A DNA stretch of 64,000 nt from JBEPTX01 sp041691795 (lineage in GTDB: Bacteria > Patescibacteriota > Saccharimonadia > Saccharimonadales > Saccharimonadaceae), in assembly GCA_041691795.1 (NCBI GenBank), contig JBEPTX010000001.1, positions 372,001 through 436,000 on the forward strand, written 5' to 3'. Both the position numbers and the translations under genes were made by a program. This document shows positions 41,201 through 51,000 of the stretch, one piece after another. Below the pieces are notes generated by a model. The model worked only from the letters and a program-made list of their open reading frames with translations. It was not told the DNA's origin and ran no database searches. The number at the start of each line of letters is the position of its first letter. The stretch's first letter is position 1.

Positions 41201-44200
41201 GAATCAACTACTATACACACCGGTAACAAGGCAGCCAAATACGTCATGTCGACCGCCGCTAGTGTTGGATCCGTTCAGGGTAGCTACATTGCCGCTACGG
41301 CCGGGTCTGTCTACTATGCCCAGGGCTGGATCAGAACAACGGCCGCGACCACTGGTACTGGGTTTATCACGATTTGTTACTTCGACAAAGATGGCGCATG
41401 GCTCAGTGTCTGTGACGCAAGTACAGCAACAAACCCTGGGACAACGTATACCTTCCGCTCAGTCGTTGGCAGTACCGCACCAGCTAACACGGCCTACGCG
41501 TATGTCAAATTCCAAAACAACGGTGATGGGTCAACGGCAGGAACATGGTATTACGACGATGCATATGTAGCAAAAGAAAACCGCGAGGCACCACTACTCA
41601 TACAAAACCAAACCGATTCAGGCACTGCATTCCGGATCCAAAATGCGGCTGGCAACAACAACTTACTGACAGCCGATACCATCAATAACAAAATCGCTAT
41701 TAGTGGCACCAGCACTGGTAACACGCTGAGTGTCAGTGCAAACGCCAACCCGGCTGGTGCCACCAACGCGCTCCTGGTCGTCAACAACACCAATGGCGCG
41801 GCTAGCGGTAATTTGATCGCTCTCCAAAACGCCGGTACCAATAAATTCACCGTTGACGCCAGCGGCAACACGGCAGCATCAGGTACACTCACCTACGCCA
41901 ATAGCGGCGCAAGTGCGACAGCTCTTGTGTGTAAAGATGGAGCCGGGCTTTTGTCAGCCTGCAACACTACAGGCAACGGCGCAGCCTTTATCCAGGGCGG
42001 TAACGACTTTGGTGGTGATGCAGTACTTGGTACCACCCAAGCAGCTCAGCAGCTCACATTCAAAACTGGTGGCAGTAACCGTCTGACACTTGATAGCACT
42101 GGGGCGAATCTTACATTCCTGCAGGCGGCTAACATCAAAACGACTGGTGCCCAGGCATTGAGCCTCGACACTGGCGCTGGGGCAGCGCTCAACATCGGCA
42201 CCGCTAACAGCAACGCGGTCGCCATCGGTAACACCAGCGGCACCTTCACCGCCGAAAGCAACGCGACTGCTAACCTATTTACCGGCAACACGGCTCACAC
42301 GGTTCAAGTGGCTACTAACAGTGGCTCGGCGCAAACAGTCACTGTCGGCTCGACAAACAGCGGTAGCACAGCCAAAATCCAGGGCGGTGCATATAGCCTG
42401 GTCGCCGCCAACACAGGTATCGGTATCAATACCGGCGCGAATGCCCCAACGGCCGACCTAACATTCGGCGAGAACGCCGGTGCTGGCCGAACAATTAATG
42501 TACTAACTCGCACAACTAACGCCGTCGGTGAAGCACTGGGCATCAGTGCTGGCGCTGGTGGGTCTGGTGCTGGTGCAAACACAGGTGGTGCATTGAACTT
42601 GAACGCAGGCGCAGGTAGCGGAACAAACGGTGCTGGTGGTGTTGCAACGCTTAACGGTGGGGCTGGTGGTGGCGGTAACGGCAATGGTGGTGACGCGACT
42701 GTTGCTGGTGGCATCAAAGCAGGAAGTGGTACTTCTGGTAACGTCAACGTCAAAACAAACAACGTCACTCGTGCAGTATTTGATACAACCGGCAAACTAT
42801 ACCTGGGTGATGGAACAACATCGACTGGGACCGGCACATTCACACTTCAAGGATCAACCGGTGCCGCTAGCAACGCAGGATTTACTCTGGCACTTCAAGG
42901 TGGTACAAGCGGAACTGGTGCTGTCAACGGCGGTGATATCACGTTGCAGGGTGGCGCGACTGGCGGTAGCGGCGTACAAGGACAGGTCAAACTCGCGACA
43001 AGCGGCTTTACGACATCAACCGTCCAAAACTTCACTGCTAACGCCCCTATTACCCAGGCAAATGTCGACAACTTCAGCTCGGTTGAAATTACAGCGAGCG
43101 GTGGTGGCCCATGGACTGCCACGGTGCCTGCGCCTACAACCAAATACAACGGACGACTACTCTACGTCCAGATCTCTACAATCGCGGGTGCTACCTCGAT
43201 AAACCTTGCTCCAAACGGCGGCAACACTATCTCAATGAACCCAAGCACAGCCGTTACGCTGGTGTGGAACACTACTATTAATGCAGGTGCAGGCGGCTGG
43301 CTCAACGCTGGTGCCGACGGTGGTAGCAACAACTACATTCAAAATCAGACTTCAACCACGCAAACAGCTGGATTTAAAATCAATGGTGTTGGTACAGCCG
43401 CTAGTTTCGTCGGCTCTAGTCTCGATGTTGCAAGTGCAGGCGTACTCAGCCTAGGAACCAGTGTCGCCACAACCGTAAATATCGGTAACGTGACCGCCGC
43501 TACAGCTGTTACTCTCCAGGGCGGTAGCAGCAGCACAGCGATCGGTATTCAGTCGATCGCCTCTGGTACAATCAGCGTTGGTACGACAAACGCAGCAAAT
43601 ACAATCGCAATTGGTAGTGCTACCTTATCAAGTGGAACTCAGGCGATTACTATTGGAGGGGCTAACACTTCTGGTGGTACACAAAACGTTACTATTGGCT
43701 CAGCGAGCGGTGCAACTGCTGGCGCAACAACTATTCAGTCAAAGAACAACACGACAATCGCCACAAACGGTGTTAACCGTGCAATATTTGATACTTCGGG
43801 CAACCTGTTCCTAGGTACAGGCACAAGCGGGGCCGCTGGTACATTCACTATCCAGGGTAGCGCCGGAACTTCCGGTATTGCCGGTAGCGTACTTGCTCTC
43901 CAGGGTGGTAACGGTGGCACTGGTGGTGCAAATGCCAATGGTGGTAACTTAACACTTTCTGGTGGAACAGCCGGGACTGGTGGTGTGAACGGCCTGGTAC
44001 TTGTTACTACCCCAACCTTCCAAACCGCTACAACACAAACATGTGTGAGCACTCCGTGTACTATTACTCAGGCAAATGTCGACAGTAGCAGTGTTATCGT
44101 CATCAACACATCTGGAGCTGGCTATGTCATATCGCTACCAAACCCAACAATAGCAGGATCAACAGCATACGGACGTCTGGTATATGTTACCTCAGCAAGC

Positions 44201-46237
44201 TCAGCCGACTTTACCCTTGCGGTAAATGGTGGTGTGGGCGTGACCAACCAGATTGCAATGCGCAACAACACAAGTGCAACAATGGTCTGGGGACCTGGTG
44301 GCTGGACCGCAGCTGGTGCTTCTAGCTCGACTACCCTGCAAGCAGCTTACGACAATACCCTGCAGAGCTCCGGTGGCGCCGAGCTTACGGTCAGCAAAAC
44401 AAGCAACACAAATGGCCTCACCATCCGTGATAGCGTTGCCAACCCAGTCAACGGCGCACTACTCAGCGTTCAAAGCAACACCGCTGCAAACCTATTCTCA
44501 GTCAGTAGCAACGTTGTCGAAAATGCCAGTAACCCTGGTGCTGAAACAGCCGGGGCGAGTTCAAGTACCTTCCCAGCGAGTACATGGGCACTGATAGGCA
44601 ACGCCGGTATCGCCGTCTCTCGCAATACAACTGCCGCAAATATTGCCACAGGTCAAGCTTCTGTATCTGTCGTTACAACTGCCAACGCAAATGACGGTGT
44701 CAAGGATACACTAACCAGCACGCTTGTCACAGGTCTGACATACAATGTATCATTCAGCGCGCTACTATCAAGCGGTACGTTCAGTGATATGCTCGTCGAC
44801 TTCTCGAAAGATGGTACAGCTACGTCCCCGACTAGCTGTGCAACAGCACAGCAAGTTTTCACCAAAAGCTGGACAAAAGTAACCTGTTCGTTCACCGCGC
44901 CAGCCTCAACAAACAGTAGCAACGCAATCCTTATCCGCCAGGCTACCGGCACTGTTCGAACATTCTACGTAGACAACCTTAGTGTCACAAGTGCGGCAAG
45001 TCAAAGCTACGTAACGGATGGTGGTGTTGATGATGCAGGCAACTTCGCTACTAACTGGGTACTTACTGGCAGTTCAACGGTCGCCCGCAGTACAACCAAT
45101 GGTAATGATGCAAGCGACAGTACCCAGGTGAGTACGACCACTTCGACTACATCTGGTGTCAAAAACAAGCTTTCTGTTAGCCCACTTGCCAGCAACGGTG
45201 CAACGACATACCTCTACCGCGTAACAGCGTATGTTCAAACCCAGGTAACAGCCCTCACGGCTTTCACCATTCGTTACTCGCGAGATAATGGCACGAACTT
45301 CCAAACCTGCTCAGACTACAACACCCAAGCCGTGTCAGTATCATCAACTGCGTTTACAAAAATCACCTGTATCATCCAAACAGACTCAACAAGTGCAAGC
45401 AATCCATACCTCTACTTCGAGCAGGGTGATGCAATTGCACGCAATACAGGCAGCGGCTCACTCTATATCGACACCGCCTCTATGACAATCGCAAACAGCA
45501 CAACACCTGACGTCCAGATTGGTAGTGGCCTTAGCGGTGGTCCGACCACACTATTCACCCTCGACAAAGGTTCGGGTGCTCCAATCGCCGGTGATAACCA
45601 ATCACTCCTCGGATCAATGTATTACGACACAGCTATCGGTAAGATTCAGTGCTACCAGGCCTCTGGCTGGGGATCTTGTGGTTCAGCACCAGACACAATT
45701 GTCACTATCTCGCCAGAATATACCAACGCCGTTATGCATGGCTCGAATATCGGAGCCATGACATCTGACTTCTGTTCTGGCACAGCAGGCATAACCATCA
45801 ACGATGGTTCAGGCGGCCAGCCAACAGTATGTGGTAGCACAGAAACGTATAACTTCTATAAATGGACGACGCCACAGGTAACAACTCAGGCCTATAGTAT
45901 TTGGGTAACTTATCAGCTACCGAGTACATTTAAGTCCTTTGGCTCAGGCACCACATCTCTCAAAGGACGAGTAGACAACACTACCAATGCAGCCATCAGC
46001 TACTCCGTCTACAAGAGTAATGGTAGCGGACTAACCCTTTGCGGCACGGTTAATGTTGCGACTGCTGCTGGTGTCGGCGCAAACGCATGGGATCCAGGTA
46101 CGGCAACAGGTACGGCAGATCCGTCAACATGTAGTTTTGCAGCCAGTAACAGTGTTGTTTTCAAAATCACCATGAGCTCAAAATCAAACGCAAACGCTTA
46201 CATCAGTAATATTGGCTTCGCATTTAGCAACCGATAG
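38246..46237 (+). CDS. giant repetitive fibre-like surface protein (2663 aa)
   Basis: The protein has an N-terminal TM/signal (about residues 16-38, VLIAASILFAVLLTILVIA). A conserved first domain follows (NKTINFQGRLLTSAGAAVPDG, then MTASPYALNSGQLNG). Long Gly/Thr/Ser/Asn beta-solenoid repeats come next: units such as RATFDTTGKLYLGD, GTGTFTIQGSTGAASNAG and NGGDITLQGG recur. Two to three carbohydrate-binding-like jelly rolls interrupt them (about residues 965-1110 NLIDNGGFEYGCSGWKSN; about 2090-2250 and 2255-2410). The C-terminus has LLGSMYYDTAIGKIQCYQ, common at the end of CPR fibres, and a small beta domain. It should be an anchored extended adhesin. Confidence 0.8.
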   Translation: MWCHHPTFRISRQTFVLIAASILFAVLLTILVIARPAHATTGINKTINFQGRLLTSAGAAVPDGWYNIEFKIYQDGDGCVPGGSSPCGGTLKWTEDYLNNNFPSNHAVQVKNGFMSVNLGSVTPFGSNVDWNQDTLWLSMNVGNTNATCTPFASCAGDGEMLPMKRMTASPYALNSGQLNGLTSANFVQLAQGVQTDATTSTSSIFINKTGSGNLLQLQAGGNDAFTLNNTGDLQFGANANHTLSVATSAASTNGKTLTMSAGTGGTGTGSTGGNLTLQGGAAGGTNGTGGNVSVDAGAGTGSGADGNLNIGTTHASAIQIGSTSLASGTQTIGVGNSTGAGTTNVTIGQGSLAAAGTSGNGETVVQSKGNTIIGTNGVVRATFDTSNTLYLGNGGLAFAPNDFTVQGTSSATTGVAGASLTLQGGSAIVGTAGGGNTFVNAGAGTGGGSDGALLLGSSHTATIQVGNSALGGGATQSIGVGNNTSGSGTTTLNIGSNATGSGATNVNIGGGTLSAATNSTVLQAKNNTVIGTNNVARATFDTTGKLYLGDSTTAAGTGTFTIQGSTGAASNAGYTVALQGGTAGTGAVNGGDITLQGGTSAGGVQGQIKFASASGFTTDTISAYGSNTTIAQTSVDNFSSVSISASTTSLTITVPAPTTKYSGRILYVQLTGANSITLAPNGGTNLTMSPGTVIGLVWNTTTNGWLNAGADTNGFIQNQNGSTQTATFKISGVGTAGSFVGATLDGVSGALGIGTTGATAVSVGNVTAATTVLLQGGNTSTAVSIQTIASGTIAVGTANVNNTIQIGNTANAVTQNITIGGNANGGTQNVTIGSASGAAAGTTTIQSKGNTTFATNGTTRATFDASNNFTINARTIHNDTVTMAQNAQVGFNIQGTTGAYTYKANGNAGYLYDNGSSLHLGYTPSGTAGGAIDPTDVSNDALVLGNIGTNLTTAINAGVRWGDNLIDNGGFEYGCSGWKSNCTVESTTIHTGNKAAKYVMSTAASVGSVQGSYIAATAGSVYYAQGWIRTTAATTGTGFITICYFDKDGAWLSVCDASTATNPGTTYTFRSVVGSTAPANTAYAYVKFQNNGDGSTAGTWYYDDAYVAKENREAPLLIQNQTDSGTAFRIQNAAGNNNLLTADTINNKIAISGTSTGNTLSVSANANPAGATNALLVVNNTNGAASGNLIALQNAGTNKFTVDASGNTAASGTLTYANSGASATALVCKDGAGLLSACNTTGNGAAFIQGGNDFGGDAVLGTTQAAQQLTFKTGGSNRLTLDSTGANLTFLQAANIKTTGAQALSLDTGAGAALNIGTANSNAVAIGNTSGTFTAESNATANLFTGNTAHTVQVATNSGSAQTVTVGSTNSGSTAKIQGGAYSLVAANTGIGINTGANAPTADLTFGENAGAGRTINVLTRTTNAVGEALGISAGAGGSGAGANTGGALNLNAGAGSGTNGAGGVATLNGGAGGGGNGNGGDATVAGGIKAGSGTSGNVNVKTNNVTRAVFDTTGKLYLGDGTTSTGTGTFTLQGSTGAASNAGFTLALQGGTSGTGAVNGGDITLQGGATGGSGVQGQVKLATSGFTTSTVQNFTANAPITQANVDNFSSVEITASGGGPWTATVPAPTTKYNGRLLYVQISTIAGATSINLAPNGGNTISMNPSTAVTLVWNTTINAGAGGWLNAGADGGSNNYIQNQTSTTQTAGFKINGVGTAASFVGSSLDVASAGVLSLGTSVATTVNIGNVTAATAVTLQGGSSSTAIGIQSIASGTISVGTTNAANTIAIGSATLSSGTQAITIGGANTSGGTQNVTIGSASGATAGATTIQSKNNTTIATNGVNRAIFDTSGNLFLGTGTSGAAGTFTIQGSAGTSGIAGSVLALQGGNGGTGGANANGGNLTLSGGTAGTGGVNGLVLVTTPTFQTATTQTCVSTPCTITQANVDSSSVIVINTSGAGYVISLPNPTIAGSTAYGRLVYVTSASSADFTLAVNGGVGVTNQIAMRNNTSATMVWGPGGWTAAGASSSTTLQAAYDNTLQSSGGAELTVSKTSNTNGLTIRDSVANPVNGALLSVQSNTAANLFSVSSNVVENASNPGAETAGASSSTFPASTWALIGNAGIAVSRNTTAANIATGQASVSVVTTANANDGVKDTLTSTLVTGLTYNVSFSALLSSGTFSDMLVDFSKDGTATSPTSCATAQQVFTKSWTKVTCSFTAPASTNSSNAILIRQATGTVRTFYVDNLSVTSAASQSYVTDGGVDDAGNFATNWVLTGSSTVARSTTNGNDASDSTQVSTTTSTTSGVKNKLSVSPLASNGATTYLYRVTAYVQTQVTALTAFTIRYSRDNGTNFQTCSDYNTQAVSVSSTAFTKITCIIQTDSTSASNPYLYFEQGDAIARNTGSGSLYIDTASMTIANSTTPDVQIGSGLSGGPTTLFTLDKGSGAPIAGDNQSLLGSMYYDTAIGKIQCYQASGWGSCGSAPDTIVTISPEYTNAVMHGSNIGAMTSDFCSGTAGITINDGSGGQPTVCGSTETYNFYKWTTPQVTTQAYSIWVTYQLPSTFKSFGSGTTSLKGRVDNTTNAAISYSVYKSNGSGLTLCGTVNVATAAGVGANAWDPGTATGTADPSTCSFAASNSVVFKITMSSKSNANAYISNIGFAFSNR
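39840..43810 (+). repeat. intragenic duplication of a module of about 1 kb in the fibre gene
   Basis: The protein segment encoded at about 39840-40860 reappears at about 42770-43810. Both run through LYLGD, TGAASNAG, NGGDITLQGG, VDNFSSV, VPAPTTKY, NGWLNAGAD or GGWLNAGAD, and GNVTAATxVxLQGG to TNGxxRAxFD. A shorter third copy starts at about 43800. The copies differ at many residues, so the duplication is not recent. Confidence 0.65.
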
Positions 46238-46313
46238 TTAAAACAATATTAAGTTCGTTGTAAGTTATACATTACTAGAATATACTAGATATATTAACTA
46301 GGAGGGTATATCT

Positions 46314-47966
46314 ATGTCACTATTCAAACTGGGCAAATGGAGACTTTATGTAGCGACGGCAGGACTACTCCTGGCCAATACATTGTCACTTTTTAACTTC
46401 GCAGCAGCAAATGCAATCGCTGGTGATACTGAGCCTTGGCAAACTTCAACAAATACCCTACCAGACGCAAGATTATCAGCAGCAAGTGTTACGGTGAATG
46501 GATACGTCTATGAAATAGGTGGGCAAGCTAGCGACAACAATCCGTCATCAACCGTATACAAAAGTCACCTCAACACTGATGGATCTATCGGAGCATGGAC
46601 TACCGAAACAAGTCTACCCGAACCTATTTATCAATTTAGTGCCGTTGCTGCAAATAACTACATCTATGTATTCGGAGGTCTTCGTAGTGACCACTACCCC
46701 AATACTAATCTTTACTACACACACGTCAGCGCTGACGGGTCTTTGGATGGTTGGAATACCACTACTCTCCCTAATCCACGTATTGTTGCAAACGTTATCG
46801 TTGTTAATAACTACGTATATGTAGTTGGAGGAGCTGACCCAGCTACGTTTGACGCAACACCATACACATACTATGCACAGCTAAATGGCGACGGAACACT
46901 CGGCACATGGAATGTATCGCCGAATCTACTACCCGATCAATCACTGTATGCGAATATAGTCACAAGAAATAATTATATATATGTAATCGGCGGACTAAAC
47001 AATGCTACTGCGCTTAGTCCCGTACCTAGTGTATATTACACACACGTCAATACGGATGGAACTATTGATCCATGGAGTACATCAAGCAATTCTCTTCCGT
47101 ACACTCTCCTTGGAAGTACTTCTGTGGAGTTCAATGGTTATCTGTACGTAATGAATGGCTCGACTAACCTTGGCGGCGCCGGATCAACCAATACAGTTCT
47201 ATTTTCGAAAATTAATAATGATGGTTCAATTGGATCATGGAACACGTCTTCAAATCTCGTACCGAATAACATTGCAGGTGCAACATCAGTACTGCAGAAT
47301 GGCTATGCATACATAATCGGTGGTGGTAGTCCCAATTCAGATCCAAGCTCTCCCGCACTGAACAGCGTTTATTATGCATCTCTGTCGCCTACAACAATTG
47401 ATGCACCGACCGGCCTAACAGCAACAACGCCAACAAATATGAAACCAGCCTTAAGTTGGAATGCTGTTGTCGGAGCAACAAGCTATAAGATTTATCGCAA
47501 TGGCACACAAGTTGGCACCAGCACCTCACCAAGCTTCACCGACTCTGCTCTCACGGTCAATGCTAGTTATACATATACTGTTACTGCGTTGAACGGTAGT
47601 CTTGAAAGCACACCATCATCACCATTCACTGTCATCTATGACACAACTCCACCAACAACTACCAAGCCGACAATGAGTGGCGGGATCCACCTACCCCTGC
47701 TGGGCTTTGTCTATATCACCAATACGACACACATTACGACGCATGTGGCAGATAGCCTCTCTGGCGTAGTCTCGGCCGAATACTACTTTGACGGCGATCC
47801 AGGCCATGGACATGGCACTGCCCTGACGATTTCGGGTGGTACAGCAACTGCTACTGCAAGCCTATCTAGCTTGAGTCTTGGACAACATACGCTCCACGTC
47901 CGCGCGCTTGATGCGGCCGGAAATTGGAATGCGCCCTCTAATTTCACATTTACAAAGGCTCTGTAG
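46314..47966 (+). CDS. secreted six-bladed kelch protein with FN3 and Ig-like domains
   Basis: A 550-aa protein. The signal peptide has LYVATAGLLLANTLSLFNFA. Six kelch blades carry YVYEIGGQA, YIYVFGGLR, YVYVVGGAD, YIYVIGGLN, YLYVMNGST and YAYIIGGGS (about residues 55-360), enough for one propeller. An FN3 domain follows (about 365-445, APTGLTATTPTNMKPALSW, SYKIYRNGTQVG), then a bacterial Ig-like domain (DSLSGVVSAEYYFDGD, LHVRALDAAGNW). AGGAGGG lies 9 nt before ATG 46314. The DNA is more AT-rich than the fibre gene. It is probably an adhesin. Confidence 0.78.
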   Translation: MSLFKLGKWRLYVATAGLLLANTLSLFNFAAANAIAGDTEPWQTSTNTLPDARLSAASVTVNGYVYEIGGQASDNNPSSTVYKSHLNTDGSIGAWTTETSLPEPIYQFSAVAANNYIYVFGGLRSDHYPNTNLYYTHVSADGSLDGWNTTTLPNPRIVANVIVVNNYVYVVGGADPATFDATPYTYYAQLNGDGTLGTWNVSPNLLPDQSLYANIVTRNNYIYVIGGLNNATALSPVPSVYYTHVNTDGTIDPWSTSSNSLPYTLLGSTSVEFNGYLYVMNGSTNLGGAGSTNTVLFSKINNDGSIGSWNTSSNLVPNNIAGATSVLQNGYAYIIGGGSPNSDPSSPALNSVYYASLSPTTIDAPTGLTATTPTNMKPALSWNAVVGATSYKIYRNGTQVGTSTSPSFTDSALTVNASYTYTVTALNGSLESTPSSPFTVIYDTTPPTTTKPTMSGGIHLPLLGFVYITNTTHITTHVADSLSGVVSAEYYFDGDPGHGHGTALTISGGTATATASLSSLSLGQHTLHVRALDAAGNWNAPSNFTFTKAL

Positions 47967-48081
47967 AGAAAATTTAAGATTCAGTTTCACCCATAACAAC
48001 AGATAGACCAATCTATCCACTTATGGTAAAATACATGCATCAAAGGACGCATGAACCATAGGGGTATGGAAATAAAAATTA

Positions 48082-51000
48082 GTGGTCAATAACAAACGAA
48101 ATATCAAAATCGGACTTAGTTTGCCACACTCTCGATTGCGGCTGTTTGCTTTTTCTCATGTTATGTTGTTTATTAAACAACATCTCAGATTTTCTAAAAA
48201 GATTGGGTATGGATCAAAAAACATATGGGGATGGTCCAATCGCCGGGTACGGTTCACTGTTCTGTTTATCATCGCTGCAATTCTTGTCTCAAATATTGCT
48301 GGCGTTATAAGTCCATTTCTGGTGCAGCACGCCTATGCACTCGGTGGCGCCGAGAAGCTTCTGACAGAGGATGAACCTGCAATTGCAAAGCAGCTGAAAT
48401 TTGATACGAGCCAACAGATGTTTACGTTTGACTCACAGTCGGACTCACCTACTGGACCAAACCTCATGTCAGGCACCGGGGCAAAAGCCGGGGTATCCGC
48501 CACAGCATATGTTGATGGCTCCAAGGGAGTTTCGGTAACGGATAGCACTAATAAAGTTAGCTTCTCTATGACACCTCAGTACAAACTCGCACCTGGCCAA
48601 AAAAGTGGTGGTCGAATTATATACCCGTTGATCAATAATGACGGCTGGCTCATCTACACCATGACGAGCGCCGGGCCAAAGGAAGATGTGGTATTGAATT
48701 CATCCGACAAACAAAACATGGAGCTCGCATACAAGATGGATCTGGGCGATAAGCTACAGGCACGCATGGAGGATAACGGCAGTGTTGGGATATATGGCAA
48801 CGACCTGTTCAGTGGAGACATAGCAACGGGCAGCGACAAAGACGCTGCGCTGGTGGCAAAGGCACGAAAAAATGCACCAAAAAACAAGTTGCTCTTCGCT
48901 ATACCTGCCCCAACCATCAAAGAATCAAAAAAATCGGGGAATGTTCAGGCGCACTATAGTCTCGACGGCAACATGTTGACCATGCATGTACAAGGCCTAA
49001 AAGCCGGTAATTACCCGCTGACGATTGACCCGTCTATTTACGTTGTCACCGCCTACCAGTTTATGTATGGCAACAACGAGACAAACGTCAACTTCGATGT
49101 GGCAAACAAACTGATTAAGAAAGGTCGCACCACCGGCGCACGCTTTGACAGCTGGCAAAATACCCAGAACCTCCCTATTGGATCGTGGGGATCAGGATCT
49201 GTGGCATCTGGTGGCTACATCTACCAAGTTGGTGGGTCGTCATTTAGCGGTCAGGTGCTGAGTACGCAGGGTAGCCAGATTTATACTGTTCCCGCCTCTG
49301 GCGTAAGTAGTATAACCCTCAAGATGTGGGGTGCTGGTGGTGGCGGTGGATCAAGTGGTGGCTCTGGCGGTGGTGCGGGCTATACAACGGCAACTATAGC
49401 AGTCAGTGGAAATGATCAATTTACGGCCTACATCGGTGGTGGTGGCGGTGCAGGAAGTACTTCTGGTGGTGGTGGCGGTGCCTATACGGGTTTCGTGAAG
49501 ACCGGTGGCACCAACCAGGGTACTTACTTGATCGCTGGTGGCGGTGGGGGTGGCGGTCAGCAAGGTGGTGCGACTGGCAATGGTGGCGGTGGCGGCAATA
49601 ACGGTAGTAATAATGGTGTCGACGGTAGTACTGGAGCGGCAGGTGGTAAGGGCGGGACGCAAAGCGCTGGTGGCGCAGCAGGTACGGGAAACTGTGCTGG
49701 AACAGCTGGTGCGTCTCTATCTGGTGGAGCTGGTGGCTACCATAGTCTTGGTGGTCTCTTTTGTACGACCGGCAGTGGTGGTAGCGGTGGTACCAATAGC
49801 GGTGGGGATGGTGGTGCCCAAGGATCAGTTGGTTTCCTTGGTGCTAATGCCTTCGGCGGTGGTGGTGGTGGTGGTGGTTATTTCGGCGGTGGTGGTGGTG
49901 CAACAAACGGCGGCACTACTGCTGGTGGTGGCGGTGGTGGATCTAGCTATATCCTTAGCTCTGGTCTCGTAACAGCAGGTTCATCAAGCGCAGGTGGTAC
50001 GGGTACAAACACAACCCCGGGCAATAGTACCGATCCATATAGGGGTAATGCTGGTAACGGGGGTGCAGCTGGCGTAGCCGGATCGACCGGCCTGATCGTT
50101 ATATCGACAAATGCCGCCGGGGCAAATGCTACCGCCACACTTAACTGGGCGCAATTCGACACCGGCAACGGTACTGTGACAAATGCTAATCCAGGTACTG
50201 GTACGTGCAGTGGCTGGTGTTCGAACACCGCCTACAATATGCCCGCAGCCCGTTCTAACTTTTCTTTGGTTGCATACAATGGGTACCTCTACGCCATGGG
50301 GGGGAACAATGCTAGTGGTCCAGCATCAGCAAACCGTCAAACCTCAGTATATGTTGCAAAGCTAGGGGCAAATGGCGAGCCTCGCTACTGGAACCCCGAT
50401 AGTGACGATCCGACGACTTGGACTATTTGGCACACGAGCAGCAGTGTACTTACAACGGGCGCTGGCAACCAAGGACTCATAAATGCTGGAGCGGTTGCCT
50501 ACAACAACCAGATGTATTACATCGGTGGCTTAGATAGCGCAAGCAATACACCGACAAGCAAAGTATACGTGGCAAATATTCTGCCAAACGGAAAATTAGG
50601 AACATGGTCTACCTCGACTGCACTGACAAGTGGCGGTCCAGGTGGTATTTACGGCATGACTGCTCTCACCTACAACGACCGAATCTATATAGTCGGAGGA
50701 GCAACAGGTTATAATGTCACTCCGCTCGCAACAGTCTATTACATAAACATTAAGAGTGATGGGACGCTCGAGAGCAGCTGGCACCAGACGAGTAGCTTTA
50801 CCACGGGGCGTATCAATATGGGTGGTACAAATGCTGTCGTATGGGGAGGGTACGTCTATGTCACCGGTGGATGCACGGCCACAAATGCGAGCGGTTATTG
50901 TACAACGATAGACGGTGCAACACAGATTGCCAGTATTAATACCGACGGTACGCTTGACGCATTCACAACCGTCAGCGGCGTTACGGAATCTAGGATAGGC

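Noticed and set aside
49351..49972. Antisense and shifted frames over the glycine-rich kelch region
   Set aside because: GGT/GGC runs create stop-free frames in all phases; the sense kelch protein explains the region.
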